A stretch of 64,000 bases of DNA from Periplaneta americana (lineage: Eukaryota > Arthropoda > Insecta > Blattodea > Blattidae): positions 135,578,306 through 135,642,305 of the forward strand of contig NC_091133.1 in the NCBI RefSeq assembly GCF_040183065.1, read 5' to 3'. Position numbers and translations under genes: made by a program. Below the pieces are notes generated by a model. That model was not told the DNA's origin, did not search any database, and saw only the letters and a list, made by a program, of their open reading frames with translations. This document shows positions 10,162 through 21,540 of the stretch, in pieces (positions within the stretch are counted from its first letter, which is position 1; each line of letters begins with the position of its first letter).

Positions 10162-10600
10162 CTATTGTTTTACTAACTTGAGCTTTACTTTGACGAGCAA
10201 GGTTTGGAACATAGAAAAGTGCGTCTCGCCTTTCTGAATCTGCCCATCAGCGTCTACGGTGAAAGGCTTATATTGCAAGACTGGACTTGTTTGTGATAAA
10301 ATTCGGATGTAACCGAAAAATAGTGGTTTCCATTGAGGATGATGTACAAGTGTGGGGCCAGATCTCTGGTCTGTATTTTGACAGCGAGGCAACAGGCTTG
10401 CAGGGTTGCACGCTCCCCTGTTGTGGTGCCATGATGGAATTAAGGAATTTTCTATTACGTTTAGAAGTGCAAGGGGACCTGCCCGATACAGCGATATACA
10501 TATATCACTTCCCCTCGCCCCCCGCCCGGCCCATCTTCCATGTGATGCTCCAGCGTCTTTTCTGTCCGGATCGCCCACATTGTTGCACTCAGTGGTGAAC
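10162..10600. other. Open-frame-rich interval, identity unknown
   Basis: This stretch is more GC-rich than its surroundings and has overlapping open frames on both strands, including a 138-residue minus-strand frame (10162-10578) and a 103-residue plus-strand frame (10287-10598). None has a recognisable domain, signal peptide or repeat. Multiple simultaneously open frames are expected of GC-richer DNA with few stops, so I do not call a gene. Confidence 0.3.
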
Positions 10601-10635
10601 TGGCTCTTGATTCCTCTTGCTTACGAATTAACCCA

Positions 10636-11759
10636 GATATGCCTACTGTCCTATTAAAAGGACAGTTGTCAATGTTTCAAATTACCCTCTCTGCAGTCAA
10701 CGCATTTGCTTTTTCACAGGTGTCACTATTACTGGTCTTAATTAGAGGCTTGCTAGGTGTGTTAAGACTGGCACGCAACATGTCCAGCCATTGTACGCAA
10801 GTCACTAGTTTAATTCAATGCATTTAACCATCAGCATATTCATATACGTAACAACAAATTTTATGTTCGCAGTGTAAAGGCTTGACTGATAATCGGACGG
10901 TGACAATCATGAATATGTAACAATCCAACCACAGCAACCACAGGAAAACAATAACCAGGTATCAATGTAACTTATATTACGCACCACATTCGATTATGGT
11001 AAAGTGCTTCGATATGTGAAAAGTGAAAACAACCAGGAACCTTGGTGCAATAATAACGAATCAACATAAAGAATTTTAACATTTTAATAGGGAATATTTT
11101 AGTGTAAGGTTACAACTCTTCAAGTAAATGAATAACTGCATTTGACCACACAATACGTCAAGAAAACCCCAGTGTTCCACAAATTGATGGATAATTGCAG
11201 CAGAAAAACAAATTTTAAATGTTAGTAATAAGTGTGTGTTTTTAATTTTTAATTTTAATCATTAATTATCTACAAACAGATTGTTTTATATGTGACATGA
11301 AATCACCAGGGTACACATTATATGTTTCATTCACACAGTCCATGTGCACCTATTTGAACATGTAATTAGGCAAATTCTCATACATTTGAAAATGCCACAT
11401 TAGTGCCGAAAACGTTTATGTTATAACTAATCATATAATATTAGATACAGTAAGTATAGACGGTATATTTCAATTTTAACATTGTATTACTGGTAATTAG
11501 AGTTCTGGTCATCGTTGAGTCTGAGATGTGGACGTGAGAATTGTTCGTTTATTTCAGCTATGGCATCCCAGACGCAAATCAGTTAAGAATGTTAAATATT
11601 TTTACAGTTCGGAATTATTTAAAAAAATTGTTGTAGACCAAATGACTCCTAATAAACTTAAATATAACGTGAAACCACAATATGTTCGAAATATCTATTC
11701 ATTGCGACATAACAATGACGAAAACTTATGTGTCCTTTTAAAAGGACAGTAGGCATATC
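10636..11759. mobile_element. Candidate TIR element with palindromic ends
   Basis: GATATGCCTACTGTCC followed by a palindrome (TGTCCTATTAAAAGGACA) starts at 10636. The same block occurs inverted, ending at 11759 with a perfect TGTCCTTTTAAAAGGACA. CCCA lies immediately outside each end (10632-10635 and 11760-11763), a possible 4-bp target duplication. No transposase is seen inside. A third block at 12658-12685 has no obvious partner. The superfamily is unknown. Confidence 0.5.
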
Positions 11760-11763
11760 CCCA

Positions 11764-12000
11764 TATATTTTGAAATTGTTTCGCTTTTTCAATTTTAGTG
11801 GATTTTCCCTGCATGAAATGCTTTCTACTGTACGTTTGAAAATTATGCTACGGGCAAAATTTCATCTCAAATACAGACATATCACAATAATGCATCCTAC
11901 AAATGCCACACAGAGTTCGTGTACACTCAAAATTGGATTTCTGGCGTCTTGTCAGCCCAGTGAGATGTGTGGATATGAAGGGAAAAGTTGAGACAGTGTC
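11764..12000. other. Unassigned spacer
   Basis: An 87-residue plus-strand frame (11728-11991) overlaps the palindromic terminus and has no recognisable domain. Confidence 0.3.
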
Positions 12001-12004
12001 GGGT

Positions 12005-12115
12005 GTAGTTGCTGGGTAGCTAGTCGGCAGAGCGTTGGTGCGCTAAGCCAAAGGTCCCGGGATCGATACCCGGCTCCGGAACAATTTGTTCCTTTGAAAT
12101 TATTCAAGTCTGCTT
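12005..12115 (+). mobile_element. tRNA-like SINE head
   Basis: A box-like TAGCTAGTCGGCAGAGC and a perfect T-arm stem (CCGGG, 7-nt loop, CCCGG) follow at tRNA spacing. An anticodon-arm-like stem (TTGGT/GCCAA) encloses a 7-nt loop with GCT in the anticodon position. The acceptor stem is not well paired and a non-tRNA body follows, so a SINE head is more likely than a functional tRNA gene. Confidence 0.6.
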
Positions 12116-13220
12116 CACAGGGAGATATACCTGCACAGCAAGATCTGTTTACAAGTGGAGGACTGGGGACGTTCTGGAGGGAGGTATTGAATTGACATAA
12201 ATTTCTATTGTTTTTCATTTAGTATTTTTGGAAGAGGTCTTATTTTCTATCTAAATTGTCATTGTCATAACAATATAGATTTTATAAAATGAACTGAAAC
12301 CTGTCTTTGGACAATGCCACAGCAACTGCTTCATTACATGTATCGTCACTTCTCTCCCAATATAATCTCCTCCTCGAAACTTCAACACTCTTTTCGCCTA
12401 TTGCTTATTTTTACGTATCAATAGCAATACGGTACTATTCAATGACGAAAGCATTCCAGAGAATTTAGTCACAGTGCATCATTCTTCAGAATAATATTAG
12501 TAGTAATAATAAAGAGACTATAATAAAATAACAACGTAATAATTTGTTAATAATAATAATAGTAATAACAATAACAATAATAATTGTAAATTACAACAAT
12601 TAGATTGTTTCCTTTCATGTAAGCATAGCATATAATTCTTCCTCAAAATGTATGCTCATATGCCTACTGTCCTTTTAAAAGGACACCTGTTTCTAGCTCA
12701 ACCAGTTACAACTAGAATGTTTCGACACCATACAAATACTTCAGTTATATACTGCATTAAATGAGATTTGAAAAATACGCAAAAATTGCAAAAAAATATT
12801 TCAGGCATATCTGGATTAATATAGATATATTTCAGGACAACAAGAAAAATGCTTATACAAATGTATACGGTAATGTCATTTTTCTGATATTTCAGGGTTT
12901 GAACTGCTTCAGTCTATCTCTCGTCTGTAATTTGATCTGACATTATTTTCTGTACAAGGATTAGTACTTATGAACTGATATAAGAAGTTTATTTCGCATC
13001 AAGCCTTCCTGCCGGCATATTTCCAACAACTCTCTGAATATATCTCAGTGATATGTATTCCAGATCTGTTATTTCAGAATTTCCACATTAACGTGTGGAT
13101 CGAAATGCTGCCAAACGGAAAGTTCATCAATAAGAACAGTTGGAACTAGAACTGAACTGGCATGTGAAAAACTTGATTTGTAGTCTATAACAAACTAAAC
13201 ACATAATCATCATCTTCATC
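12116..13220. other. Unassigned AT-rich spacer
   Basis: Contains scattered AAT/AAC-rich tracts (about 12495-12600) and one palindromic block listed separately. No coding signal. Confidence 0.35.
12658..12685 (+). repeat. Third copy of the ATATGCCTACTGTCC palindromic block
   Basis: This copy matches the termini at 10636 and 11759, including the perfect 18-bp palindrome. It could be a solo terminus of the same family. The inverse pairing with 11731-11759 is also geometrically possible. Confidence 0.6.
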
Positions 13221-13560
13221 AACATCTTAACACGTGATAATCCTAAAAGGAACTGTTCCGGTCTACGAAATGTTCCTTCCATCTCTTCACAGGGCGTTCT
13301 AGTGATCTTTCTCCTGCTCCTCTGTACTTCAAAACTGCATGAGGGATCCTTGTTCTAGGCATTCGCTTGACATGACGGAGCCAGTTGTCTTGGTATCGGT
13401 GTATATACTGCTGTAGTGATTCCGTTCTGAGCTCTTATAAGATGTCTTCATTTCTTTTGTGATTCCATTTGGTATTGCCAGCTGTTCGGCGCATGAACTT
13501 TAATTACTCGTATATTTCTTGAAGTGCAAGCTTCACTGTCATAACAAATTAAACACATAG
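13221..13560 (-). mobile_element. LINE C-terminal fragment (third tail family)
   Basis: Minus-strand translation contains FMRRTAGNTKWNHKRNEDIL, then RTESLQQYIHRYQDNWLRH, VKRMPRTRIPHAVLKYRG and RPVKRWKEHF. This is the post-RT region of an RTE/I-type element. It is a different family from both the RWAGHVARM and RNWLGH tails. Interrupting stops show decay. Confidence 0.65.
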
Positions 13561-13669
13561 GGTAAATTAGGGTCCGTTCGACAGTCGGGCATGTTGGACA
13601 CTCTGCACTTTAACGTGTTACCTCGCCACTTGTGGGCACCACATTCTGCTAGAAGTCAATGACGGAAGT

Positions 13670-14440
13670 AGCCACGAGAGAGATTACATGAAGGAAAAAC
13701 TGAATGAGGTACAAACAAATAGTAAAAATAAAAACATTAGAGATTTATATAAGGGCATAAAGGAATTCAAGAATGGATATTAGAAAAGGGTAAACTTGAT
13801 CAAGGATGAGAATGGTGACTTGCTTGCAGACTCTCATTCAATCCTGAACAGATGGAAAAACTATTTTGGACAACTACTAAATACACATAGGCCAAATAGA
13901 AATGATCGGGACGAAATTGCAATACAAACTGCTGAGCCATTTATACCCGAATCCACACTTTCTGAAGTCGAAATTGCGATAGAAAATCTGAAAAATTATA
14001 AGTCTCCAGGTATCGATCAAATTCCAGCAGAATTAATACAAGAGGGTGGAAGCGCATTATCTAACGAAATTTATAAGCTTGTACTTGCTATTTGGTAAAA
14101 GGAAATTGTACCAGAGCAATGGAATGAGTTCATAATCGTACCTATCTTCAGAAGGGGGGCAAGACTAACTGTAGTAACTTTCGAGGAATATCACTTTTGT
14201 TGAGGTCGTACACCAGTACATCAGTTATTCATAGATTTCAAAAAGGCATATGACTCGGTTAAGAGAGACGTTTTATATGATATTCTTATTGAATTTGGTA
14301 TTCCCAAGAAACTAGTTCCATTAATTAAAATGTGTCTCAGTGAAACGTACAGCAGAGTTCGTATAGGTCAGTTTCTGTCAGATGCGTTTCCAATTCACTG
14401 CGGGCTAAAGCAAGAAAGTCTCTCCAGAATTCCCAGAAAA
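13670..14440 (+). pseudogene. RTE-like LINE reverse transcriptase relic
   Basis: In one frame 13670-14098 reads HERDYMKEKLNEVQTNSK, then NIRDLYKGIKEFKNGY, a stop, KDENGDLLADSHSILNRW and ENLKNYKSPGIDQIPAELIQ, the classic N-terminal side of the RT domain. After frame changes, DFKKAYDSVKRDVLYDIL, FGIPKKLVPLIKMCLSETY and GQFLSDAFPIHCGLKQ are visible (about 14225-14415). It is cut off just after the fingers/palm start (GLKQ-) and lacks the catalytic FADD region. This is probably an older relative of the RTE family whose 3' ends recur in the window. Confidence 0.8.
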
Positions 14441-14464
14441 AGTACATAATCATGCTCTGGAGGC

Positions 14465-14870
14465 ATTCCATAAAATTTTAATATAAATATTTTATTAATG
14501 AGCAGAGTAAAAATTAAAAAAAATAAAACACAGATATGACAATACTTGGAACCTTGTACTTTCTCTCTAAACAATAATCTTTAATTTATTTTTTAAAATA
14601 AGGAGCATTAGCAAATTGTATGTTTGGGTATTTAACTGTTAACTTGTTATAGTGCCTTGTATCGGAGATGCTGCTGTGATTACATGCTACAGTTGTGAAA
14701 CATTTAGTTTCTGTCAAGAATATGTTGTATGATCTTTTAGTTTCATATTTATGTGCATAGGAATCAAATATATTTCGTTTTTGTGTACGAAATTCAATAA
14801 TACATTGTTATAAATTTGATAACGAATCATTAATTGAAAATCTTATCTCAGAGTACTTGCGAGATACGTT
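14465..14870 (-). mobile_element. CR1/Jockey-type LINE C-terminal fragment
   Basis: Minus-strand translation gives NNVLLNFVHKNEIYLIP-like sequence followed by a degraded terminal block. It parallels the IYYIVLIKFIHKNRNNFEF segment at 2773-3300. Stops are frequent. Confidence 0.5.
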
Positions 14871-15075
14871 CTTGAATTGAATCAGCCGGAATTTTTCCCT
14901 CGTTTCGTTTCCATGGTTACCATCCCAATTTCTGTGTACAAAAGAACGTTTTCGTTTGCCGTTCTTTTAATACTGAAGAATTTCAGCCACCGTTTCTCAA
15001 CCTTGCCTGAAAACGTACCCCTTAGGCTTTCAGTACCCGTATAGTAATTATTATGAAACTAATTTCAATGTGTAA

Positions 15076-15125
<50 letters not shown>

Positions 15126-15142
15126 ATTATTATTATTATACT
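15076..15142. repeat. (ATT)n microsatellite, left half
   Basis: ATT repeats abut the 5' edge of an RTE fragment. A second ATT array abuts the 3' edge, so one array was probably split by the insertion. Confidence 0.9.
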
Positions 15143-15564
15143 CTCACTTTGAGAGGAACAGAGATTGAGGGTTTTTGAGAATAAGGTTCTTAGGAAAATA
15201 TTTGGGGCTAAAAGGGATGAAGTTACAGGAGAATGGAGAAAGTTACACAACGTAGAGCTGCATGCATTATATCCTTCACCTGACATAATTAGGAACATTA
15301 AATCCAGATGTTTGAGATGGGCAGGGCATGTAGCACGTATGGGCGAATCCAGAAATGCATATAGAGTGTTACTTGAGAGGCCAGAGGGAAAAGACCTTTG
15401 GGGAGGCCGAGACGTAGATGGGAAGATAATATTAAAATGTATTTGAGGGAGGTGGGATATGATGATAGAGACTGGATTAATCTTGCTCAGGATAGGGACC
15501 AATGACGGGCTTATGTGAGGGCGGCAATGAACCTCCGGGTTCCTTAAAAACCAGTAAGTAAGTA

Positions 15565-15565
<1 letters not shown>
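15143..15565 (+). mobile_element. RTE-type LINE C-terminal copy
   Basis: The frame 15165-15446 reads FENKVLRKIFGAKRDEVTG, ELHALYPSPDIIRNIK, LRWAGHVARMGESRNAYR and LLERPEGK. A frameshift then moves WEDNIKMYLREVGYDDRDW and YVRAAMNLRVP to another frame (15447-15545). The 3' end is CCTTAAAAACCAGTAAGTAAG, the family's conserved end plus TAAG repeats. The copy is 5'-truncated within the sequence before TLRERG-like residues. Confidence 0.9.

Positions 15566-15615
<50 letters not shown>
15566..15615. repeat. (ATT)n microsatellite, right half
   Basis: About 16 ATT units directly following the TAAG tail of the RTE copy. Confidence 0.9.
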
Positions 15616-15616
<1 letters not shown>

Positions 15617-15639
15617 CAGTCATTAATATACTTATATGC

Positions 15640-15875
15640 GTTATCAGGTAGCACATCTCACTTGACGATATGTGTCAGAGGAAGAACAATTGTTTGTATA
15701 CATCTGAAGTCTGATTAGTGTAATATGTAGCTAATCGGCGATGTATGCAATGGAGGGGGAAAAGAGCCGGCCACCCTACCCCATTATCTCCTGGCCTAGT
15801 TGCCTCATAAATGGTGCCTTTTTGGTGTCACTTGGTAGGTTCAGACCTATCTTCGGACAGTTGACCAACAACAAT
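15640..15875 (+). mobile_element. SINE (CGGACAGTTGAC family), long copy
   Basis: Shares GTCTGATTAGTGTAAT, then GAGTTGCCTC-like sequence (CTAGTTGCCTCATAAATGG), and ends CTTCGGACAGTTGACCAACAAC. The minus-strand copies at 53551-53760 and 63464-63660 match over the same order of segments. No polymerase III boxes were confidently placed. Confidence 0.65.
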
Positions 15876-16122
15876 ATACTTATCTTTTCTTTCAGTAATT
15901 GTATTCTGGGACGAGCGCAATGAATACCAACATTGTGAAATGTGAAATTGACACAGTGCTTTTATTTATTCACAACTACAGGACAAATGTTTCAGTGATA
16001 ATTTTTGTTTTAAAACTATATAAAAATAAGTTTATAGCCTACCTGAAACAATGTGCATTGTTAGAAATTAAATATGAGGCATTGAGTAAATGCAACGGAT
16101 CGTTATGAGAAAGTTTCCTTAA

Positions 16123-17653
16123 GGGGATAGTCTGGTCAATTTTCGATGAATTTTCATGAAAAATACAATAATTTTTTTATATTTTATCTGGATACCCTAA
16201 TTCTTTCTGTAAATTTTGATGTAACACTCAATTGTGTGCAATGACTTTTTACCCGCCAAATCAGCCGCTATATAAATGTGAACCATGTTGCCAAAAGATT
16301 AGGTACTGGGTTGAAGAAATTAGTCGGAGAAAGTAGTAAGATGGGTATAACACTTGGTGGGGTCACAAAAGATAGTCTGAAAGCCAAAACTATAGAAACT
16401 TTACAGCGTTACTATAGAAATAGTATACTACAAAATCTAGGCAATGTGGAGGCTATGAAGTCTAATATATATGCTACATTATACCACTGCTCCTCTACAG
16501 ATGATGAACCCCGGCATATAAAGTGTCCAACAGGTGAAGAAAGTTGGTGTTGCGTTATTGGGCGATTGCAAAGGGTGAGAACCCTGGAAAACATGGTGAC
16601 TGTATACATACACCAATCAACAAAAATGTACTAAAAGCAGTTATTCCTCTCTATAGTAGCCTAGCACATGAATCTCTTCTTGAAAGATGTGTGGAAGGAA
16701 AAACTCAAAATTCAAACGAGTCGATACACAACATAATTTGCTCAAAGTGACCTAAGACTACATTTGTTCATAGACACCGAATTGAATTAGCTGTTCGAAA
16801 GGCAATGGCAGAATATAATTCTGGATTATACTGTACGGTTGTACAACTACAGAAAGAAACTGGCCTGTCACCAGGTAGAAACACCACAGATATAGCTAGG
16901 AGAAGAGACGAAAGAAGAACTAACCTGTACATGACTCGCACCACTGAAAATATAAGAAGTATAGGCAGATTGTCAGATCAGCTAAACTGAGAGTTGAACA
17001 AAGGAAAATAAAAAAGGAAGGTACCACATACAGTGCTGGAGGATTTTAGAAGACCAAAGGCCAACAGAAGATCGGTAAGTTTAAAAAAGAATCAGCTACT
17101 GTATAAAAAACACTTGTATCTTTGACTTCAGTTTTCTCAATAATCATATTTTTCTATATTTATGAACTTCATTATTGAATAACTCTGAAACCATTAGAGA
17201 TAAAGAGCTGACATTTTTAGCATATGTTCATCATTATATTATCTGCATTTGGGCGGATGATGAATGTAATCTGAATGATATCAGGATGATAATCAATTAT
17301 TTGTTTATAATTGTGCAACATTTTTATTAGAATTCATTTAGACAGCATTTTGAAGCAGTAAAATACGTCCTAGGAACATAACAATATCCACAAATGTAGA
17401 TTATGATACCAGCTTCACTTTAAAAAAATATTCATGAATTTATCTCGAATACTTCCAGAGTTATTAAAAAAAATAATATACCCTCATAATGTTAATTTTT
17501 CTTTCTTTGCAACAATTATTAAATGTTAATAACAATTTATTAGTATATTGTAGTATATTGTGGGTATTGTGTGAATATGAAGTACATTCTGTGAAAGTTT
17601 CACAATTCTAAATGTAAAAATGTGGAAATTACAAAATTGACCAGCCTATCCCC
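16123..17653 (+). mobile_element. TTAA-flanked DNA transposon with Mutator-like/Kolobok-like transposase relic
   Basis: Ends are GGGGATAGTCTGGTCAATTT and, inverted, GGGGATAGGCTGGTCAATTT. TTAA lies directly outside both (16119-16122 and 17654-17657). The 1531-bp body contains a broken transposase (16278-17085) and an AT-rich remainder. TTAA targeting fits Kolobok or piggyBac better than classical Mutator (8-10 bp). The transposase resembles the family databases label Mutator-like transposase domain. Assigning it to Kolobok is inference. Confidence 0.75.
16278..17085 (+). pseudogene. Mutator-like/Kolobok-like transposase, C-terminal half, frameshifted
   Basis: Visible blocks in order: NHVAKRLGTGLKKLV, TIETLQRYYRNSILQNLGN, EAMKSNIYATLYHCSSTDD, HIKCPTGEESWC. 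A frameshift near 16550 follows, then AIAKGENPGKHGDC, LLERCVEGKTQNSNESIHN, a stop at 16748, and FVHRHRIELAVRKAMAEYN and GLSPGRNTTDIARRRDERR. The GKTQN-NES block and the HVAKRLG block are family hallmarks. The N-terminal part with the first catalytic acid residues is missing. At least one frameshift and one nonsense codon make it a pseudogene. Confidence 0.75.
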
Positions 17654-17657
17654 TTAA

Positions 17658-18354
17658 TGGGAAAGCTAAGCCTGTTGTGGTCCGTTCTTGGCTCGATTGT
17701 ACTTATTGCTATTTTAGGTGTAAACGGTTCGTACCTAACATTTCATTTCACTCACATGTGAAAAACTGGATTCTCACGAACGTAGACAAAGGCAAGAAAT
17801 GCTGTCAAAGAAACACTAAGTTTTAATGTATAATGAGTATACTATATTAGTAACATTATGGGCCACATTTGTGATCCTTCAGTTCTCTCAAAGTACCCCC
17901 AGATGTACGAGTACAATTGGTTGAGAAGCATTGATTTAGGCGATCTTACTCTGTAAATTCAAAATATTTTACAGAATTTTCTACTGATATGTCAGTAGGG
18001 TCTACATCTTACAAGTTAAACATTAATGACTGAACGAAATGAAGGATATACGAGTATTTAAATTTTAAATGAAGTCCTTTTCTTAAAAAATAACTCAATT
18101 CTTTTATGAATTTATGAAGTTTTATCTCACTTGAATCCCGTTTTTGACGAAATTTTTTGAATCTAAAAAAGATATGACTTTTGCATATTCTTGTGCATTG
18201 TAAATTCGGAATTCTTACCATTCCATTACGTGGTTCAAACATGTCATTTTAATATATAGTTACGAGTAAATGTATTTCTGCTCGACATAAGAACCACTCA
18301 CGGTTAGACTTCGTTCCTTTTGTGGTACAAATTTTACTTGTATATAATTGTTTT
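17658..18354. other. Unassigned AT-rich spacer
   Basis: A 77-residue minus-strand frame (18009-18242) has no recognisable domain. It might be further LINE debris, but I cannot support that. Confidence 0.3.
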
Positions 18355-19051
18355 ATAATACTTTATTTATCTAAATTTAAACATACATAATAAAGAATAT
18401 AATTACAAACAAACAAGAGAAATAGAAATAAAATAATACAATCAATATAAAAAAGGAGATACAGTAGTATTAACCAAATTCGAGACCGAATGAGCAGCGC
18501 TAGTGTTCGGTCGCAGTTCAGATATAATATTAATAGGCCTAAAAGAGAATATAAAATAAAATAAAATAGTAAATAAAATTAAAATTACAGTTACAGAAAT
18601 TATATAATACAATATTAATATAAGAGAAATATAGAAAAAAAATAATAATAATAAAAATAAATAAGTAAAATAAAATAGGAAATAAATTTTAAATTACAGC
18701 GGCAATGGAATTATATAATATAATATTAACACTAGAGAAGAATAATATCGCTCGTGAAAAGTAGGACTAATATATATCAAAATTATAGAATACAAATATA
18801 ACATAGGTTGATTAATTCATACACATAAGCTATAAATTTATTTAATCAAATTGAAGATATTAACACGTTTATAATTTTCTTGTTATATGTTAGTGGGTTA
18901 CATGTTAGAAGTTCTGGGTGCAATTTAGCTAAAGCATTGTACAACCGAGGGCCAAAATTAATGCTATGCTTTAGACCAGCAGATGTGAGACATTTAGGTT
19001 CTACTGATGTTGAATTAATATTTCGTCTTATGTCATAATTATAATAATAAT

Positions 19052-19089
<38 letters not shown>

Positions 19090-19410
19090 TTATTTAATCT
19101 GACAGGATTAAGGCCATAAGGCGTCTGTAATACAAACTTATTACGATTTTTATGATAAAATTTTAACAGCGTACACTTATTTGTTCAATATTAAATACAT
19201 TAAATTCAGAATAAATTAATTTAGTTGCATAATCGAAACGTTTCTTCAAACAAATTTTAATGATTCGTTTTTGTAGTAAATTTAACGGACTAAGATTAAT
19301 TTTTGTACTTCCATCCCAAACAATTATACAATTATAATTAATAATTATGTTGAGGCAAAGTCCTTTATATAAATTAATGTTAGTCTTGGAAGCTCTGTAG
19401 AAACTATACA
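18355..19410 (-). mobile_element. CR1/Jockey-type LINE 3' part with internal microsatellite
   Basis: Minus-strand coding blocks: FYRASKTNINLYKGLCLN, INYNCIIVWDGSTKINLS, LNLLQKRIIKICLKK, FYHKNRNKFVLQTPYG. After an (AAT)n interruption come YDIRRNINSTEPKCLTSAG and INFGPRLYNALAKLHPEL. The 3' UTR (about 18355-18860) has a 7-bp stem (GACCGAA 18484-18490, TTCGGTC 18506-18512). It is 5'-truncated. The reading frame is broken, mainly at the microsatellite. Confidence 0.7.
19040..19090. repeat. (AAT)n array inside a LINE coding region
   Basis: About 15 AAT units sit between the coding blocks QTPYG and YDIRR of the LINE. A short sequence beside it (TTAAGGCCATAAGGCG) resembles the 3' hairpin of another LINE family. 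Confidence 0.85.
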
Positions 19411-20578
19411 ATATTAGAACTTAAGTCTGTTCATAACGTGCCACAAATTTGTTTTTATAGACTTCAAAAACTCAAAGATAATATAAAATGGTAAGCTACA
19501 TAAGCAAGAGGGATGCTGTTTGAAAAGCACACAATGTGCTATTAAGTGTACAGTGACAAGATTTGCAATTGAAATTATTATTAAAGGCAATGACCTACAG
19601 GAAATCTCTTTTCTCATATTATTTTAAGTAGAGCCTCTATTTCCCTAACATAGTTTCATATCAATGTATGAAGCCTTTTAAAAACAACATTTTCACTTTT
19701 GCTATTTATGGTACAGTTACAGACATAAAAAATGCAAAAAAATTCAGTATTATAAAGAAAATTATATATCTACTCTCAAGAGCATCATAGAATCACAAAT
19801 TTTGTCTTAAATGAAAGCTAAAAGACTGTTAATCAATTTTGTTTGATGTTTTCAGAAGTTTTAATTTTTATATTTCTATCTTTATTTTGAATTTTTATGA
19901 ACAGGAAGAAAAATTGAACGTTATTTTTAACGTATTTCTTTAATTTTCAATTTGATAATTTCCTCCTATAGAATTATTCATGTATAAGGTGAGAATACAC
20001 CCTGAAAATTTGATTCAATTATCTGTATTTTTGTCTGAGATATTACATATTAAATGTTGAAATGCGAAATAAACAAACTCCGAATATTCAAGAGAACTGC
20101 AGCGCAGCGGCTACTTAAAAATGGCGTAAAAGCAATTATTTCCTTCCTAACGACCTTGAAATTTCGCTCAAATGAAGTCAAAACTATGAAATACATTTAG
20201 GCTAACAATAAAAATAGGTATATTAATTTTGACATACATTTGATCATTTCTGTAGGTCTTTCCCTTTAATAGAAAAATATAAATGAACTATTTGATCCAA
20301 TTTTATGAATTAATGTATGTTTTGTGTGAATATTAATGATATTAGCCAAATATGATAGACCATTGACAAGTGTTATATTGCATGTCTCCACGTATTCACA
20401 TTTGTTTCTTTTTATGTTCTAGTGATATTTAACTTATTTTATATTTTTGTTTTCATATTTTCCGATAATGGTATATCTATAATGTAATAAGTTGAGCTAT
20501 ATATAATCATAATTTTCCTTACTGTATGTACTTAAAAATATCGTGCTCTTGTATGCTTTGTACTACACTATTTTACTA
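19411..20578. other. Unassigned AT-rich spacer
   Basis: Very AT-rich, with no RNA element, coding signal or paired terminal repeats seen. Confidence 0.35.
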
Positions 20579-20585
20579 CTACTAC

Positions 20586-20643
<58 letters not shown>

Positions 20644-20708
20644 TATCATTGTTATTATAATTATCATTATTATTTTATCATTATTATTATTGTTATTATT
20701 ATTATCAA
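20579..20708. repeat. (ATT)n microsatellite with degenerate right part
   Basis: A clean ATT array spans 20579-20643. ATT/ATC-mixed sequence continues to about 20708. It generates a poly-Leu frame that is not a gene. Confidence 0.9.
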
Positions 20709-20759
20709 TAATTGTCTTATTTTTTATACTTTGTATATCTCATTTATTTTGACCTGCTG

Positions 20760-20986
20760 TTCACATTTTATTATGCTTTTTTCTTTATTTCTGTGTGTTA
20801 TATATTGTGTCTGATTTCTACTTACTTGTTGTTTACATTTTATTGTTATTATCATATTCAGTTTTGTGTGTAAAATTGTAGTGTACTTTGTAAATTTGTA
20901 GTGGTTTTTGTAACGCAGTTTTACTCCTGGTTGAGTGTTAGAGAAGGCCGTATGGCCTTAACTCTACCATGTTAAATAAACCATTA

Positions 20987-21021
<35 letters not shown>

Positions 21022-21022
21022 G
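20760..21022 (+). mobile_element. LINE 3' UTR with AAGGCC hairpin and (ATT)n tail
   Basis: The segment has GTGTACTTTGTAAATTTG, then GCAGTTTTACTCCTGGTTGA, a hairpin (AAGGCC 20944-20949, GGCCTT 20954-20959), TTAAATAAACCATTATT and an ATT tail to 21022. The same order appears on the minus strand at 53236-53440 and 62868-63320, and partly at 46985-47140 and 57560-57715. No coding part remains. Confidence 0.75.
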
Positions 21023-21540
21023 AATGAAATAATTCAAACGAATACAGTGGTGATATTTCTTTGTTTAACACAATGATTTAGCGGGGAAATAAGAAATGGT
21101 GCCCACAAAACACTCAGGCCTATTGTTTTTCCTCGCGAGCTCGTGAAACTAAGATTTGTATGCATTTTTTTATTTTACGGAAGGTGAGATGATCTGGTGA
21201 TCGTCTAGCAAAACGCAATCAGCATTTTACGTAAGATGTTGGATGAAACTGATTCAGCGGGAGATCCAGTTACATTAATAAGCATTGAGTTGGTAATATG
21301 TTTCACCAATATCATTTGCAATTGCAGTTGAAATTTCGTTTGTCGAGCTGAAGTCACTTTCAAACTCGGCTATGAATATTGTTATCGCGCTGGTAGAAGA
21401 TGAAAGGAGGATGATCCGACTTGTTTTCATCATTTGTAGCGATCGTGCTGGATTTTCGAGCCACGGCACTTACAACATGACATAACTGCAATTGAATTTA
21501 AATGTGTAGTAGTCCCTGTAGGCTTCCGGCTATCTCAAGT

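Noticed and set aside
10162..10600. Host gene exon
   Set aside because: Several frames are open on both strands, with no domain, splice signals or repeat of known type. Left as unknown.
20543..20752. Poly-Leu/Ile proteins over (ATT)n arrays (also 666-979, 24795-25124, 46827-47243, 57443-57708, 63356-63588)
   Set aside because: Translation of trinucleotide microsatellites only.
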